A DNA stretch of 34,829 nt from Moraxellaceae bacterium REDSEA-S32_B1 (GCA_001626925.1 LUOR01000078.1:1-34829), one strand, 5' to 3'; shown: positions 9,473 to 21,443, counted from the stretch's first letter. Translations and numbers: made by a program. The notes: generated by a model from the sequence alone, not told the origin.

Positions 9473-12400
9473 TTGAAAGACTTGCTCGATATCATGCGCA
9501 AAAAAACGGATAACGATGGTCAAACCCCATTTGAGTTTGATCGTATCCGTATTGGCTTAGCATCACCTGAAGTGATTAAATCGTGGTCTCATGGCGAAGT
9601 GAAAAAGCCTGAAACCATCAACTACCGTACGTTTAAGCCTGAACGTGACGGCTTGTTCTGTGCCAAAATCTTTGGACCAGTCAAAGATTACGAATGCTTG
9701 TGTGGTAAATACAAGCGGATGAAATATAAAGGCGTCATTTGTGAAAAATGTGGCGTTGAAGTCACTACTGCAAAAGTACGTCGTGAGCGTATGGGTCACA
9801 TCGACCTTGCGTCACCAGTTGCACATATTTGGTTCTTAAAATCATTACCGTCCCGTATCGGTCTATTACTTGATATGACGCTACGTGATATCGAACGTGT
9901 ATTGTATTTCGAATCTTATGTCGTGACTGATCCAGGCATGACTACGCTTGAGAAGTATCAATTATTAACTGACGAAGATTATTACAATGCTTTGGAAGAG
10001 TATGGTGATGAATTCGCAGCGAAAATGGGTGCTGAAGCGGTTCAAGATTTGTTGAAAGACATTGATCTTGAAGCTGAAATTTCTCGTTTACGTGAAGAAA
10101 TTCCACAGACATCTTCTGAAACTAAACTCAAGAAAATGTCTAAACGTTTGAAATTGATGGAAGCGTTCAAAGACTCAAACAACAAGCCTGAGTGGATGGT
10201 AATGAATGTATTACCAGTACTTCCACCAGATTTGCGTCCACTGGTACCACTTGAAGGTGGTCGTTTTGCGACTTCGGACTTGAACGATCTTTATCGTCGT
10301 GTGATCAACCGTAACAACCGTTTGAAACGTCTTCTTGACTTGTCTGCACCAGACATCATTGTGCGTAACGAAAAACGTATGTTGCAAGAATCTGTTGATG
10401 CCTTGCTTGACAACGGTCGTCGTGGTCGTGCAATCACTGGTTCAAACAAACGCCCATTGAAATCTTTGGCTGATATGATCAAAGGTAAGCAAGGTCGTTT
10501 CCGTCAAAACTTGCTCGGTAAGCGTGTCGATTACTCTGGTCGTTCGGTAATTACCGTAGGTCCTACACTACGTTTGCACCAATGTGGTCTACCGAAGAAA
10601 ATGGCACTTGAGCTATTCAAACCATTTATCTTTGCCAAACTACAATCGACTGGTCAAGCAACAACCATTAAAGCTGCGAAGAAAATGGTTGAGCGTGAAA
10701 CGCCAGAAGTTTGGGACGTACTTGCTCACGTGATTCGTCAGCATCCAGTGATGTTGAACCGTGCACCAACACTTCACCGTTTGGGTCTACAAGCGTTCGA
10801 GCCTGTATTGATCGAAGGTAAAGCGATTCGTCTACATCCCTTGGTATGTACAGCATTTAACGCCGACTTTGACGGTGACCAAATGGCAGTACACGTACCA
10901 TTGACACTTGAAGCACAGCTCGAAGCACGTGCTTTGATGATGTCGACCAACAATATTTTGTCACCTGCCAATGGTGAGCCGATCATCGTTCCTTCTCAGG
11001 ACGTGGTCTTGGGTCTGTACTACATCACTCGTGATGCAGTGAATGCCAAAGGCGAAGGCATGGTGTTTGCAGATACCCACGAAGTCAACCGTGCACTCGC
11101 AACTGGTCAAGTGGCAATGCACGCTCGTGTGAAGGCACGTGTGCATCAAACAGTGATCAGCGAGTCAGGTGAACGTCATCAAGAAACTTTGGTTGTCGAT
11201 ACCACACCAGGTCGTTGCTTGCTGTGGGAAGTGGTACCTGCGGGTCTGAGCTTCGCTGAAATCAACGTGGAAATGACCAAGAAAAACTTATCGAAGCTGA
11301 TCAACTCTTGCTACCGTAAACTCGGTTTGAAAGATACGGTGATCTTTGCCGATCAATTGATGTATTTGGGCTTCCGTCAAGCGACTCGCTCAGGTGTATC
11401 TGTTGGTATGGAAGACATGGTGATTCCACCGACTAAAGACCAAATCATTGACAAAGCAGAAGCTGAAGTCCGTGAAATCGAACAGCAGTTCGAACAAGGT
11501 TTTGTAACTGCGGGTGAGCGCTATAACAAAGTGGTCGATATTTGGGCACGTACCAACGACCAAGTTGCCAAAGCGATGATGGATAACTTATCTTCTGTGA
11601 GCATTGTCAACCGTGACGGCGTTGAAGAAAAGCAAAAATCATTTAACTCAATCTACATGATGTCTGACTCAGGTGCTCGTGGTAGTGCGGCGCAGATTCG
11701 TCAGCTTGCAGGTATGCGTGGTTTGATGGCGAAACCAGATGGTTCGATCATCGAAACGCCAATTAAAGCGAACTTCCGTGAAGGTTTGACCGTACTTCAG
11801 TACTTCATCTCAACACACGGTGCACGTAAAGGTTTGGCAGATACCGCACTGAAAACTGCGAACTCAGGTTACTTGACACGTCGTCTCGTTGACGTAGCGC
11901 AAGATTTGGTGATCACTGAGCAAGATTGTGGCACTTTAGATGGTCTAATGATGTCTCCATTGATTCAAGGTGGTGACGTGATCGAGCCATTGCGTGATCG
12001 TGTTCTTGGTCGTGTGATTGCAGAAGATGTGATCATTGATGGTGAAGTGAAATTCCCACGTAATACTTTCATTGATGAGCAAATGGCAACTCGTTTGGAA
12101 GAAGCGGGTGTCGATGAGATGAAAGTACGCTCAGTCATTGCTTGTGAGGCTGACTTCGGCGTATGTTCGAAATGTTATGGTCGTGATCTTGCACGTGGTC
12201 ATATCGTCAATCCAGGCGAGTCTGTCGGTGTTATGGCAGCGCAATCTATTGGTGAGCCAGGTACACAGTTGACGATGCGTACATTCCACGTCGGTGGTGC
12301 AGCGAGCCGAACTTCGGCAGCCAACAGCGTGCAAGTGCGCAACAAAGGTACCGTGCGTTTCCACAACATCAAGACAGTACAACATGCCAAAGGTCACTTG

Positions 12401-13660
12401 GTGACGACGTCTCGTTCAGGTGAGATTGGTATCGCTGATGAGATTGGTCGTGAGCGTGAGCGTTATAAAGTGCCGTATGGTGCATCGATCTTGATTAAAG
12501 ACGGTGAAGCAGTAGAAGCTGGCGGTATCGTGGCAACATGGGATCCGCATACGCATCCACTTGTTACCGAAGTTGCGGGTAAAGCACGTTTCAGCCAAAT
12601 CGCTGATGGTGTCACTGCAACATCGAAGACGGATGAAGCAACAGGTATGAGCACAGTTGAAATCTTACCTGTGACTTCACGTCCTGCATCAGGCAAAGAC
12701 TTACGTCCAGCGGTGGTATTGGATACAGTAGATGGTGAAGAGCAATTCTACTTCTTGCCACAGAACACCATCTTGACCGTACGTGATGGTGAAAGCATCG
12801 GTGTCGGTGATGTTATCGGTCGTGTACCACAAGAGTCTTCACGTACACGTGATATTACAGGTGGTCTACCACGTGTTGCTGACTTGTTCGAAGCACGTAA
12901 GCCAAAAGAGCATGCCATCCTTGCAGAAATCTCTGGTGTGGTGAGCTTTGGTAAAGAAACCAAAGGTAAAAACCGTTTGGTAATCACACCTGATGACGGC
13001 TCAGAAGTGTATGAAGAATTGATTCCAAAATGGCGTCAAATCAACATGTTCGAAGGCGAGCGTGTAGAACGTGGTGAAGTGGTCTCTGATGGTCCACAAA
13101 ACCCGCATGACATCTTGCGTCTCAAAGGTGAAGTGGCATTGACCAACTACATCGTGAATGAAGTGCAAGACGTTTACCGCTTACAAGGTGTAAAAATCAA
13201 CGATAAGCACATCGAAGTGATCGTACGTCAGATGCTCCGTAAAGTGGAAATTACCGAAGGTGGTGATTCAAGCTTTATTAAAGGCGAACAAGTCGACTAC
13301 ATCCGTGTAGTAGGTGAAAACCAAGCACTATTGGCACAAAACAAATTCCCTGCGAAATTTGATCGTCAATTGATGGGTATCACCAAAGCATCGTTGTCGA
13401 CTGACTCGTTCATCTCTGCGGCATCATTCCAAGAAACCACTCGTGTCTTGACTGAAGCTGCGGTAACTGGCAAAGAAGATGATCTACGTGGTCTAAAAGA
13501 GAATGTCGTGGTGGGTCGTTTGATTCCATCGGGTACAGGTCTTGCGCATCACTTGGAACGTCGTCGTCAAGAAGCTGAAGATGCAGAGCAAGAGCTTACA
13601 AATGACTTTTCTGAAGTCGATCAAGCCTTGAGCCAAGCGTTCAATGAAGAGCAGTTTTAA
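9473..13660 (+). CDS. rpoC: DNA-directed RNA polymerase subunit beta'
   Basis: This is the catalytic beta' subunit, 1395 residues. It starts at TTG (9473) with GGAG 8 nt upstream. The choice rests on the conserved MKDLLDIM start and on the absence of an earlier ATG with an SD. An N-terminal zinc-binding segment ([19 protein letters not shown], about residues 68-86) follows. The Mg-binding loop NADFDGDQM lies near residues 462-470. The second zinc site is at [15 protein letters not shown]. Trigger-loop and bridge-helix regions are intact. The C-terminus ends SQAFNEEQF. The gene closes the operon and is followed by a UUCG-type terminator. Confidence 0.98.
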   Translation: MKDLLDIMRKKTDNDGQTPFEFDRIRIGLASPEVIKSWSHGEVKKPETINYRTFKPERDGLFCAKIFGPVKDYECLCGKYKRMKYKGVICEKCGVEVTTAKVRRERMGHIDLASPVAHIWFLKSLPSRIGLLLDMTLRDIERVLYFESYVVTDPGMTTLEKYQLLTDEDYYNALEEYGDEFAAKMGAEAVQDLLKDIDLEAEISRLREEIPQTSSETKLKKMSKRLKLMEAFKDSNNKPEWMVMNVLPVLPPDLRPLVPLEGGRFATSDLNDLYRRVINRNNRLKRLLDLSAPDIIVRNEKRMLQESVDALLDNGRRGRAITGSNKRPLKSLADMIKGKQGRFRQNLLGKRVDYSGRSVITVGPTLRLHQCGLPKKMALELFKPFIFAKLQSTGQATTIKAAKKMVERETPEVWDVLAHVIRQHPVMLNRAPTLHRLGLQAFEPVLIEGKAIRLHPLVCTAFNADFDGDQMAVHVPLTLEAQLEARALMMSTNNILSPANGEPIIVPSQDVVLGLYYITRDAVNAKGEGMVFADTHEVNRALATGQVAMHARVKARVHQTVISESGERHQETLVVDTTPGRCLLWEVVPAGLSFAEINVEMTKKNLSKLINSCYRKLGLKDTVIFADQLMYLGFRQATRSGVSVGMEDMVIPPTKDQIIDKAEAEVREIEQQFEQGFVTAGERYNKVVDIWARTNDQVAKAMMDNLSSVSIVNRDGVEEKQKSFNSIYMMSDSGARGSAAQIRQLAGMRGLMAKPDGSIIETPIKANFREGLTVLQYFISTHGARKGLADTALKTANSGYLTRRLVDVAQDLVITEQDCGTLDGLMMSPLIQGGDVIEPLRDRVLGRVIAEDVIIDGEVKFPRNTFIDEQMATRLEEAGVDEMKVRSVIACEADFGVCSKCYGRDLARGHIVNPGESVGVMAAQSIGEPGTQLTMRTFHVGGAASRTSAANSVQVRNKGTVRFHNIKTVQHAKGHLVTTSRSGEIGIADEIGRERERYKVPYGASILIKDGEAVEAGGIVATWDPHTHPLVTEVAGKARFSQIADGVTATSKTDEATGMSTVEILPVTSRPASGKDLRPAVVLDTVDGEEQFYFLPQNTILTVRDGESIGVGDVIGRVPQESSRTRDITGGLPRVADLFEARKPKEHAILAEISGVVSFGKETKGKNRLVITPDDGSEVYEELIPKWRQINMFEGERVERGEVVSDGPQNPHDILRLKGEVALTNYIVNEVQDVYRLQGVKINDKHIEVIVRQMLRKVEITEGGDSSFIKGEQVDYIRVVGENQALLAQNKFPAKFDRQLMGITKASLSTDSFISAASFQETTRVLTEAAVTGKEDDLRGLKENVVVGRLIPSGTGLAHHLERRRQEAEDAEQELTNDFSEVDQALSQAFNEEQF

Positions 13661-13677
13661 GCAGCAATAGCTTGATC

Positions 13678-13704
13678 AAAAAGAGTCCTTCGGGGCTCTT
13701 TTTT
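13678..13704 (+). terminator. rpoC intrinsic terminator (UUCG loop)
   Basis: GAGTCC (13683-13688) pairs with GGGCTC (13693-13698) around a TTCG loop. It is preceded by A5 and followed by T6 (13699-13704). It lies 18 nt after the rpoC stop and ends the large operon. The A-tract on the left makes it potentially bidirectional. Confidence 0.92.
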
Positions 13705-13726
13705 GTTTTTTAGAAATATAAGCAAT

Positions 13727-13753
13727 AAAAAAGCAACACGTAGGTTGCTTTTT
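13727..13753 (-). terminator. Second terminator between rpoC and ilvD, probably serving ilvD
   Basis: A6-GCAAC (13727-13737) pairs with GTTGC-T5 (13744-13753) around a 6-nt loop. Read on the minus strand it is a stem followed by six T, 84 nt after the ilvD stop. It also works in the plus direction as a backup for rpoC. Confidence 0.7.
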
Positions 13754-13836
13754 CAATAATGATTATAAGCGTTTATTCAATTGACTCTATAAACACAATG
13801 GTTAATATTTTCCAATATCAAAGGACATATAAAAAC

Positions 13837-15666
13837 TTAAAGCACGCGTACCGCACCTTTAGCAGCACTGGTCGAGTGCATCGCATAAATTTTCAAAGAC
13901 TTCGATACTTTACGTTTACGCTCTTCTGCAGGATGCCAGCCTTTTTCCTCTTGTTGATGACGGCGATGCGCCATGGTTGCATCATCAATATCAAGGTGAA
14001 TAGTACGATTTGGAATATCGATCTGAATCTGATCGCCATCTTCCACCAATCCAATCGCACCGCCTTCTGCTGCTTCTGGGGAAACGTGACCAATCGACAA
14101 GCCTGATGAACCGCCAGAGAAGCGACCATCCGTCACCAACGCACAGTCTTTACCCAAACCTTTGGACTTGAGATAACTGGTTGGGTACAGCATTTCTTGC
14201 ATACCTGGTCCGCCACGAGGGCCTTCGTAGCGAATCACTACCACATCGTTGGCTACGATTTTGCCACCGAGAATCGCTTCAACTGCCGAATCCTGACTTT
14301 CAAAAACACGAGCAGTCCCGTTGAATTTCAAAATCGATTCATCAACACCTGCGGTTTTGACAATACAACCATCCAGCGCAATATTGCCATAAAGTACCGC
14401 TAAACCACCGTCTTGTGAGAAGGCATGCTCTGCACTGCGAATCACACCTTTTTCACGGTCGCCGTCCAAAGTGGAGTAATAACGATCTTGTGAGAACGCT
14501 ACTTGAGTTGGAATACCACCCGGTGATGAACGATAAAATTCATAAATTTCAGGGTCTTCATGTCGAATAATGTCCCACTTATCCAGTGCATCTTTCATAG
14601 TTTTTTCATGCACGGTGCTGACCGAGGTATCAAGCAAGCCTGCACGGTCAAGCTCTCCGAGAATCGCCATAATCCCGCCCGCACGATGTACGTCTTCCAT
14701 ATGCACATCAGATTTTGCAGGTGCAACTTTAGACAACACAGGGACTTTACGAGATAACACATCAATGTCATCCATACTAAAGTCCACTTCCGCTTCATGC
14801 GCTGCGGCTAATAAGTGCAATACGGTATTGGTCGAACCGCCCATGGCAATATCGAGTGTCATTGCATTTTCAAAAGCAGCTTTGGTCGCAATCGAACGAG
14901 GCAAGATGCTGTAATCATTTTGTTCATAATGACGACGACATAAATCAACGACCAATTGCCCTGCTTTTAAGAATAATTTTTTACGGTTGGCATGAGTTGC
15001 CACGATCGAACCGTTACCCGGAAGTGATAATCCCAAAGCCTCGGTCAAACAGTTCATTGAATTGGCAGTAAACATACCTGAGCAAGAACCACAAGTCGGG
15101 CACGCTGAACGTTCAAAAGCTTCAACTTCTTCATCAGTATAATTTTCATCAGCGGCAACGACCATTGCATCAACAAGGTCAATGGCTTTTTCATCGCCAC
15201 GGAATTTGACCTTTCCTGCTTCCATTGGACCACCTGATACGAATACCACTGGAATGTTTAGACGCATTGCCGCCATGAGCATTCCCGGTGTGATTTTGTC
15301 ACAGTTTGAGATACATACCATCGCATCGGCACAGTGCGCATTGACCATATACTCGACCGAATCCGCAATCAAATCACGAGATGGCAGTGAATACAGCATG
15401 CCATCATGACCCATCGCAATACCGTCATCGACTGCAATAGTATTAAACTCTTTGGCTACACCGCCTGATGCTTCGATCTCACGAGCCACCAACTGACCTA
15501 AATCTTTGAGATGGACGTGACCCGGAACAAATTGGGTAAATGAGTTGACCACGGCAATAATCGGCTTACCAAAGTCTTCATCTTTCATTCCTGTTGCACG
15601 CCATAAGCCACGTGCACCAGCCATATTACGACCATGTGTTGATGTTTTCGAACGATAATCAGGCAT
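13837..15666 (-). CDS. ilvD: Dihydroxy-acid dehydratase
   Basis: IlvD dehydrates 2,3-dihydroxy-3-methyl acids to the 2-keto acid precursors of valine, leucine and isoleucine, using an Fe-S cluster and Mg. From ATG 15666 the protein is 609 residues starting [20 protein letters not shown], matching E. coli IlvD. The frame is open 27 codons further (to 15747), but those residues have no counterpart. GGAAG stands about 6 nt before the chosen ATG. Cluster and metal residues are visible: D81, C122 ([12 protein letters not shown]) and C195 ([10 protein letters not shown]). It stands alone, convergent with rpoC. No peptide leader rich in branched-chain codons was seen. Confidence 0.95.
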   Translation of the reverse strand: MPDYRSKTSTHGRNMAGARGLWRATGMKDEDFGKPIIAVVNSFTQFVPGHVHLKDLGQLVAREIEASGGVAKEFNTIAVDDGIAMGHDGMLYSLPSRDLIADSVEYMVNAHCADAMVCISNCDKITPGMLMAAMRLNIPVVFVSGGPMEAGKVKFRGDEKAIDLVDAMVVAADENYTDEEVEAFERSACPTCGSCSGMFTANSMNCLTEALGLSLPGNGSIVATHANRKKLFLKAGQLVVDLCRRHYEQNDYSILPRSIATKAAFENAMTLDIAMGGSTNTVLHLLAAAHEAEVDFSMDDIDVLSRKVPVLSKVAPAKSDVHMEDVHRAGGIMAILGELDRAGLLDTSVSTVHEKTMKDALDKWDIIRHEDPEIYEFYRSSPGGIPTQVAFSQDRYYSTLDGDREKGVIRSAEHAFSQDGGLAVLYGNIALDGCIVKTAGVDESILKFNGTARVFESQDSAVEAILGGKIVANDVVVIRYEGPRGGPGMQEMLYPTSYLKSKGLGKDCALVTDGRFSGGSSGLSIGHVSPEAAEGGAIGLVEDGDQIQIDIPNRTIHLDIDDATMAHRRHQQEEKGWHPAEERKRKVSKSLKIYAMHSTSAAKGAVRVL

Positions 15667-15870
15667 GAGTACTTCCAAAAAATTAGATGCTTGAGTGAAA
15701 CCTGAGATTTCCTCTAGCAAAACTTGCATCGGGTGCCGATCATTCAATCAGCAAATCTATTCAATTATGATACTACAATTCGGGTGGAGATAGGGAAAGC
15801 GCTCGTCATTAGAATAGTAAACTCATACAAATAGGCTTCTAATTTTTAAATGTGCTTTCAATTTTGGGTT

Positions 15871-15890
15871 TAAGGGGCATTAGCCCCTTA
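15871..15890. repeat. Perfect 8-bp palindromic hairpin
   Basis: TAAGGGGC and GCCCCTTA flank an ATTA loop. It lacks a T-run on either side, so it is not a standard terminator. It is separated by 3 nt from a longer palindrome, which suggests a two-hairpin repeat unit of the REP/BIME kind. That is inference only. Confidence 0.6.
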
Positions 15891-15893
15891 CAA

Positions 15894-15932
15894 TCCACCC
15901 ACGCAGACACCGTAGGCGTCTGCGTGGGTGGA
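15894..15932. repeat. Perfect 15-bp palindromic hairpin
   Basis: TCCACCCACGCAGAC (15894-15908) is fully complementary to GTCTGCGTGGGTGGA (15918-15932), around a 9-nt loop. It is a G+C-rich island in A+T-rich surroundings. There is no T-run, so it is unlikely to be an intrinsic terminator. It could be an intergenic repeat, a protein-binding palindrome or the remnant of a mobile element. Confidence 0.75.
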
Positions 15933-16101
15933 ATACTAACTGACATTTAACTTTAACAGGATTTTTAGCACAGAAATTTATGTAATTCAAAATCTTAAAT
16001 CAACATATTCCTAAAAAATTACTGTCTTATCAATTTTTATTATAAAATAATTCGCTGGGTTTCTATTTTTTCAAAATAAATATTGTTCAAAAGGCTCGGT
16101 T

Positions 16102-17298
16102 ATGTTTTCAGCCCTAGCTCGTCTAAGCTTAGTTTCAGGTATTTTGATCGCCATCGTTTTAGGTGGTCTAGTGGCATATTTTTTCCCTGAGTCTGCAAGT
16201 TATGTCAGCATATTGGGTGACTTATTCATGAAGGCGTTGAAGTCGGTTGCACCGATTTTGGTCTTTATTTTAGTCCTTGCGTCGATTGCCAATTTTAAAG
16301 TCGGTCAAGGAGCAAGCAACCTCAAGCCGATTTTAGGCATGTACGTGATCGGCATGTTGCTCGCTGCAACGACTGCCGTGATCGCAAGCAATCTTTTTCC
16401 AAGTACACTTATTCTCACCATTGATCCTGAAACACAACTGCAACCGCCCAGTAGTATCGCTGAAGTCCTCAAAACCTTATTACTCAACTTTATTAGCAAT
16501 CCTGTGACGGCATTGCATGAGGCGAATTTTATTGGGATTCTTGCATGGGCTGTAGGTCTAGGCATTGCATTACGACATGCATCAGATACCACACGCCAAG
16601 TCCTCACAGATATTGCCGATGGGGTGAATAGCATTATTCGTATTGTAATTAGCTTTGCGCCACTGGGGATTTTTGGTTTGGTCGTGGCGACTTTTGCACA
16701 GGCAGGTTTGGATACACTCACCAATTATGCGCATTTGATCGTGGTCTTGGTAGCGACGATGGCTTTTGTGGCATTGATCATCAATCCGATCTTGGTTGCT
16801 ATCGTGATGAAAAAGAATCCATATCCGTTGGTGTTTAAGTGCTTAGAAGAAAGTGGCATTACCGCATTCTTTACCCGTAGCTCGGCGGCGAATATTCCTG
16901 TGAATTTAGACTTGGCAAAGCGTCTAGGTGTCTCTGAATCGACCGCAAGTGTGTCCATCCCACTCGGTGCAACCATCAACATGGCAGGAGCTGCGGTGAC
17001 CATTACCATTTTGACTTTGGCTGCGGTGAATACCATGAATATTGAAGTCGACTTTTTCACGATGGTGGTATTGTCTGTGGTGTCTGTGGTGACAGCATGT
17101 GGTGCGTCAGGTGTAGCAGGTGGTTCACTGCTTTTGATTCCAGTGGCGTGTGGTCTATTTGGGATTTCATCAGAAACTGCCATGCAAGTCGTGGCAATCG
17201 GTATGGTGATTAGCGTCTTGCAAGACTCGACGGAAACCGCACTCAACTCATCGACCGATATTCTATTTACGTCTGCGGTGGATTTATCAAAAAAGTAA
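16102..17298 (+). CDS. sstT: Serine/threonine:Na+ symporter SstT
   Basis: SstT is a sodium-coupled importer of serine and threonine in the inner membrane (DAACS family). The 398-residue protein has 8 or more hydrophobic segments plus re-entrant loops. Near-identical family stretches are visible: [52 protein letters not shown] and [20 protein letters not shown]. It ends at [20 protein letters not shown]. Length is close to E. coli SstT (414). The ATG follows AAGG with 7-nt spacing. It is a single gene with its own terminator, convergent with uvrA. Confidence 0.93.
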   Translation: MFSALARLSLVSGILIAIVLGGLVAYFFPESASYVSILGDLFMKALKSVAPILVFILVLASIANFKVGQGASNLKPILGMYVIGMLLAATTAVIASNLFPSTLILTIDPETQLQPPSSIAEVLKTLLLNFISNPVTALHEANFIGILAWAVGLGIALRHASDTTRQVLTDIADGVNSIIRIVISFAPLGIFGLVVATFAQAGLDTLTNYAHLIVVLVATMAFVALIINPILVAIVMKKNPYPLVFKCLEESGITAFFTRSSAANIPVNLDLAKRLGVSESTASVSIPLGATINMAGAAVTITILTLAAVNTMNIEVDFFTMVVLSVVSVVTACGASGVAGGSLLLIPVACGLFGISSETAMQVVAIGMVISVLQDSTETALNSSTDILFTSAVDLSKK

Positions 17299-17320
17299 AC
17301 CTTTAAAAATAAAGTGCATT

Positions 17321-17355
17321 AAAAAAGCTGAAGTGATTAACGCTTCAGCTTTTTT
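17321..17355. terminator. Bidirectional terminator between sstT and uvrA
   Basis: A6-GCTGAAG (17321-17333) pairs with CTTCAGC-T6 (17343-17355). It is a stem with A- and T-tracts on both sides, located between convergent genes, so it can end both transcripts. Confidence 0.92.
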
Positions 17356-17378
17356 ATTTTCAAAGTAAATCTTAAAGG

Positions 17379-20210
17379 CTATTTCAACAATGGCTTTAAG
17401 AAATGTCCTGTATGCGACTTTTTCACTTTTGCGACTTGTTCAGGCGTACCTTCGGCAATAATTTCCCCGCCACCCGAGCCACCTTCTGGTCCAAGATCAA
17501 TAATCCAATCGGCAGTTTTCACCACATCCAAGTTATGCTCAATCACCACAATGGTATTCCCTTTTTCACGAAGCGTATGCAAAATATCCAGTAGCTTGGC
17601 AATATCATGGAAATGTAAGCCAGTAGTTGGCTCGTCCAGCACATACAAGGTCTTGCCTGTATCACGTTTGGCAAGTTCACGAGCCAGTTTAACCCGCTGT
17701 GCTTCACCACCTGATAAAGTTGTCGCCGCTTGTCCAAGACGGATATAACCCAAGCCCACATCATTCAACGTTTCCAAACGACGGTGAATGGTTGGAATCG
17801 CATCGAAGAATTGCGCCGCATCTTCTACGGTCATTTCCAACACTTCAGAAATATTTTTGCCTTTGTAATGCACTTCTAAAGTTTCACGGTTATAGCGCTT
17901 GCCATGACAGGCATCGCACGGCACATACATATCGGGCAAGAAGTGCATCGCCACTTTGATCATGCCATCACCTTCGCAGGCTTCACAGCGACCACCTTTA
18001 ACATTGAACGAGAATCGCCCTGCGGCATAGCCACGCGCTCGTGCTTCGGGTGTCTGTGCAAACAGTTCACGGATCGGCGTGAATAATCCTGTATAGGTTG
18101 CAGGATTCGAGCGTGGTGTACGACCAATCGGGCTTTGATCAATATCCACGACTTTATCTAAGAACTGTAATCCATCAATGGATTCAAACTTTTCCGCTGT
18201 GAGCGTGGTTGCGCCGTTAAGTTGCGTTAATGCCAATGGCAATAAAGTACGGTTAATCAAGGTCGATTTTCCTGAACCTGATACACCAGTCACGCAAGTC
18301 ATCACACCAGTCGGTAAAGTTAAGCTGACATTTTTTAGGTTATGTCCGCTCGCACCTGTGAGGCGAATGGTTTCATCTGGACGTGGCGAAGTTTTACGTT
18401 CTTTCGGTACGGCGATCTTCAATTTTCCTGAAAGATATTGTCCAGTCAGCGAATCTTTATGATCTGCCAAATCTTGCGCTGTGCCTTCGGCGATGATCTC
18501 ACCACCATGCACACCCGCACCCGGTCCAATATCAATGATATGGTCAGCGGCACGAATGGCATCTTCATCATGTTCCACCACCAACACGGTATTACCTAAA
18601 TCACGCAAGCGAATCAAGGTTTGTAGCAAACGATCATTATCCCGTTGATGCAGTCCAATCGACGGCTCATCCAGCACGTACATCACGCCCATCAAGCCTG
18701 CGCCAATCTGCGACGCCAAACGAATACGCTGTGCTTCACCGCCTGACAAGGTTTCTGCTGAACGCGCAAGGCTGAGATAATTCAAACCCACACTCACCAA
18801 AAACTGTAAACGCTCTCGAATTTCTTTAAAAATCTTATCAGCGATTTCACCTTTTGCGCCTTCTAGCTCAATGCCTTGATAATAATTTTCCGCTTCGCCA
18901 ATCGACATTTGCGTGATATTGGCAATGGTTTTGTCTAACACTCGGACATGACGTGAGATTTCATTGAGTCGTGAACCTTCACAGCTACTACATGCCGCAT
19001 TGGACAGATATTGCGCCAAATCCTCTCGCACGTAGTTACTTTCGGTTTCACGGTAGCGACGCTCCATGTACGGCAACACGCCTTCAAATGGCGACACCCG
19101 ATTGTGCTTACGACCACGCTCATCAACATAAGACAGATCGACTTTTTCTTTGCCTGAACCTTGCAGAATGACTTTTTGTTGGGCTTTATCCAAGTCTTGC
19201 CACGGCTGATCCATCGGAATCTCGAAGTGTCCAGCGACTTTTTGCACGATGGTGAAATAGTACGGACGCTGACGATCCCAACCACGTATTGCGCCTTGAC
19301 TGAGGCTCAGCTCAGTATTTGGTACGATTTTGTCAGGGCTAAAATGGCTACGAGTGCCCAAACCATCACAAACAGGACATGCACCAAAGGGATTATTAAA
19401 TGAGAATAAACGTGGCTCAAGCTCCGCCACCGCACGATCACACTGCGGACAACTATGTTTTGCCGAGAAAATACGGTCAGGATGTTCGCCTTTCATCCAT
19501 GATAAAGTCACCAAATCACCGCCGAGTCGTAGAGACGTTTCGATGGATTCAGCGATACGATTCCCCAAATCATCACGGACTTTAAAACGATCAACCACCA
19601 CTTCGATGGTATGTTTTTTCTTTTTATCGAGTTCGGGTGGCGTATCAATATCAATGATTTCACCATCAACACGGGCACGGACAAAGCCTTGTCCTTGTAG
19701 CTTCTCAAATAAAGTACTGTATTCGCCTTTGCGCTCACGCACTACTGGCGCAAGGAGCATAATCGCCGTATCTTCTGGAAGCGCACGGATTTCATCGACC
19801 ATTTCCGACACGGTTTGCGCAACCATCGGCAAGTCATGTTCAGGACAATACGGCGTACCGACACGTGCATAGAGCAAACGCAGATAGTCATAAATTTCGG
19901 TGATCGTACCGACCGTCGAACGTGGGTTGTGACTGGTGGATTTTTGCTCAATCGCAATCGCAGGACTTAAACCCTCGATGGCATCGACTTCGGGTTTTTC
20001 CATTTGCGATAAAAACTGACGTGCATAAGCGGACAGCGATTCGACATAGCGACGCTGACCTTCGGCATATAAAGTATCAAACGCAAGTGATGATTTTCCT
20101 GAACCTGATAGCCCAGTGATGACGACAAATTTGTCACGTGGAATGTCCAAAGACACATTTTTCAAGTTGTGGGTACGTGCACCACGAATGCGAATATGAC
20201 TTTGACTCAT
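17379..20210 (-). CDS. uvrA: Excinuclease ABC subunit A (UvrA)
   Basis: UvrA is the DNA damage-sensing ATPase of nucleotide excision repair; it loads UvrB. The 943-residue protein has two ABC ATPase modules: Walker [15 protein letters not shown] near residue 31 and [10 protein letters not shown] in the second half. ABC signatures (TLSGGEAQR) occur twice. The zinc sites CPQCD...CPVCDGLG and CEACEGDG...CDACHGKR are intact. Length matches E. coli (940). The ATG has AGGA with about 8-nt spacing. It is divergent from the MscS-type gene. I found no LexA-type box; Acinetobacter is known to lack a canonical LexA. Confidence 0.97.
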   Translation of the reverse strand: MSQSHIRIRGARTHNLKNVSLDIPRDKFVVITGLSGSGKSSLAFDTLYAEGQRRYVESLSAYARQFLSQMEKPEVDAIEGLSPAIAIEQKSTSHNPRSTVGTITEIYDYLRLLYARVGTPYCPEHDLPMVAQTVSEMVDEIRALPEDTAIMLLAPVVRERKGEYSTLFEKLQGQGFVRARVDGEIIDIDTPPELDKKKKHTIEVVVDRFKVRDDLGNRIAESIETSLRLGGDLVTLSWMKGEHPDRIFSAKHSCPQCDRAVAELEPRLFSFNNPFGACPVCDGLGTRSHFSPDKIVPNTELSLSQGAIRGWDRQRPYYFTIVQKVAGHFEIPMDQPWQDLDKAQQKVILQGSGKEKVDLSYVDERGRKHNRVSPFEGVLPYMERRYRETESNYVREDLAQYLSNAACSSCEGSRLNEISRHVRVLDKTIANITQMSIGEAENYYQGIELEGAKGEIADKIFKEIRERLQFLVSVGLNYLSLARSAETLSGGEAQRIRLASQIGAGLMGVMYVLDEPSIGLHQRDNDRLLQTLIRLRDLGNTVLVVEHDEDAIRAADHIIDIGPGAGVHGGEIIAEGTAQDLADHKDSLTGQYLSGKLKIAVPKERKTSPRPDETIRLTGASGHNLKNVSLTLPTGVMTCVTGVSGSGKSTLINRTLLPLALTQLNGATTLTAEKFESIDGLQFLDKVVDIDQSPIGRTPRSNPATYTGLFTPIRELFAQTPEARARGYAAGRFSFNVKGGRCEACEGDGMIKVAMHFLPDMYVPCDACHGKRYNRETLEVHYKGKNISEVLEMTVEDAAQFFDAIPTIHRRLETLNDVGLGYIRLGQAATTLSGGEAQRVKLARELAKRDTGKTLYVLDEPTTGLHFHDIAKLLDILHTLREKGNTIVVIEHNLDVVKTADWIIDLGPEGGSGGGEIIAEGTPEQVAKVKKSHTGHFLKPLLK

Positions 20211-20252
20211 TCAATTGTCCTGTTGTTATTTGGCTAAAAATTGAGAACCTAT

Positions 20253-20282
20253 TGTATATGATGATCAATTGCTAATCTTCAA
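20253..20282 (-). promoter_or_regulatory. Possible uvrA promoter
   Basis: On the minus strand TTGAAG (20277-20282) and TATACA (20253-20258) are 18 nt apart, about 43 nt before the uvrA start. This is a moderate match only, chosen by eye. Confidence 0.3.
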
Positions 20283-20342
20283 GCCCTGTGTTTTTTCTTT
20301 TATCTATCCGTAAATTCATCGATAATTCATAATCGTAAAACT

Positions 20343-20370
20343 TTGACATCGTGATCAATCGGAATAAAAA
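20343..20370 (+). promoter_or_regulatory. Possible promoter for the MscS-type gene
   Basis: A perfect -35 TTGACA (20343-20348) is followed after 16 nt by TAAAAA (20365-20370), a fair -10. It would give a leader of about 95 nt before the ATG at 20473. Confidence 0.3.
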
Positions 20371-20472
20371 AGAAACAGAATGGCGCTATTCGATCCTTGC
20401 TAAATGCGATAAGTTAAAATGTAGAGCTGATCGCCAATTTCACTAAATATCAGACCAAGGACACTGTTCAAT

Positions 20473-21393
20473 ATGCTACCCGACCTCTCCATCACCATGA
20501 CCAAAATCAGCAGTATGATGACTGATTTCTTAAAAATATTACCTAACATCTTGGTCGCACTGGTTGTTCTACTGATATTTTGGTTCGTTGCAAGTCTGGT
20601 CAAACAACTGGTCATCAAGCTCGCTGTGAAATCTCGTCAGGCTCGTGAAGTCGGACTTGTTCTCGGGCGAATAGCACGCTGGAGTGTGATCATTATTGGC
20701 TTGTTGATTGCAATTACCATCATCTTTCCATCACTCAATGCAGGTTCGCTATTTGGTGCATTAGGCGTGGGCGGGATTGCAATTGGCTTTGCTTTTAAAG
20801 ATATTTTTCAAAACTTACTCGCAGGCTTATTGATTTTGATCACTCGTCCATTTCATATCGGTGATCAAATCAAGTCGCAAGATCATGAAGGAACGGTCGA
20901 AGATATTGAAATCCGAGCAACCACAATTCGCACCTATGACAATCGTTTAGTCGTGATTCCAAATAGTGAACTGTACACCAATCGCATTGTGGTCAATACG
21001 TTTTATCGTCATCGCCGTATCAGCGTCGGGGTCGGCATTGGCTATGATGACGATATCCCATTGGCGAAGAAAGTCATCCTTGAGCAATTAAAAAATATTG
21101 AAGGCGTACTCGATATTCCTGAACCGAAAGTTTTGGTCAAAGAAATGGGTGACTCTAGTGTCAACCTAGACATCCGTTTTTGGATTAGTCCACCCAATCG
21201 CAAGGAAGAAGTCGAACTCAGCGATGAAGTGTTAACCTTGGTGAAACCTGCACTGTTTGACGCAGGCATCAGTATTCCATTCCCAATGCGTCAGTTGGTT
21301 TGGGATCCGACAAGTACCACGGTGAACTTTAAACAAGACGACGTATCTAAAGAAACATATAACGCAGACAGAGATAATTCTCAGCAAAGTTAA
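20473..21393 (+). CDS. MscS-family mechanosensitive channel
   Basis: This is a small-conductance mechanosensitive channel homologue that would release solutes under hypo-osmotic shock. The 306-residue protein has TM1 about 23-44, TM2 about 68-86 and the Gly/Ala-rich pore helix TM3 at 92-124 (GALGVGGIAIGFAFKDIFQN). The MscS beta domain (RPFHIGDQIK, then TTIRTYDNRLVVIPNS) and an alpha/beta C-terminal domain follow. Length is near E. coli MscS (286), with a polar tail of about 25 residues. AAGGA stands about 11 nt before the ATG. It is probably its own transcription unit, divergent from uvrA. Confidence 0.92.
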   Translation: MLPDLSITMTKISSMMTDFLKILPNILVALVVLLIFWFVASLVKQLVIKLAVKSRQAREVGLVLGRIARWSVIIIGLLIAITIIFPSLNAGSLFGALGVGGIAIGFAFKDIFQNLLAGLLILITRPFHIGDQIKSQDHEGTVEDIEIRATTIRTYDNRLVVIPNSELYTNRIVVNTFYRHRRISVGVGIGYDDDIPLAKKVILEQLKNIEGVLDIPEPKVLVKEMGDSSVNLDIRFWISPPNRKEEVELSDEVLTLVKPALFDAGISIPFPMRQLVWDPTSTTVNFKQDDVSKETYNADRDNSQQS

Positions 21394-21443
21394 ATCATCA
21401 GCTTTGAAATTTTGCATTGCTCTCAAGTAATCGATATGGATTT

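Larger units (their letters stand above)
15667..16101. other. ilvD-sstT divergent intergenic region
   Basis: This 435-bp gap lies between the two divergent starts. It holds no credible gene. The ilvD-proximal part is unremarkable. The middle has two adjacent perfect palindromes (15871-15890 and 15894-15932). The sstT-proximal 170 bp is very A+T-rich, with several TATAAA-like hexamers (for example 16041-16046) but no convincing -35 partner. Confidence 0.6.

Noticed and set aside
13759..14106. A 115-codon plus-strand frame after rpoC
   Set aside because: Most of it is antisense to the C-terminal part of ilvD, and its start lies in the terminator region without an SD.
15667..15747. Longer start for ilvD at 15747
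   Set aside because: The extra 27 residues have no family counterpart, and a good SD precedes 15666.
20211..20472. LexA-type SOS box upstream of uvrA
   Set aside because: GTATATGATG near 20254 is only a superficial AT-rich resemblance; the CTG...CAG ends are absent.
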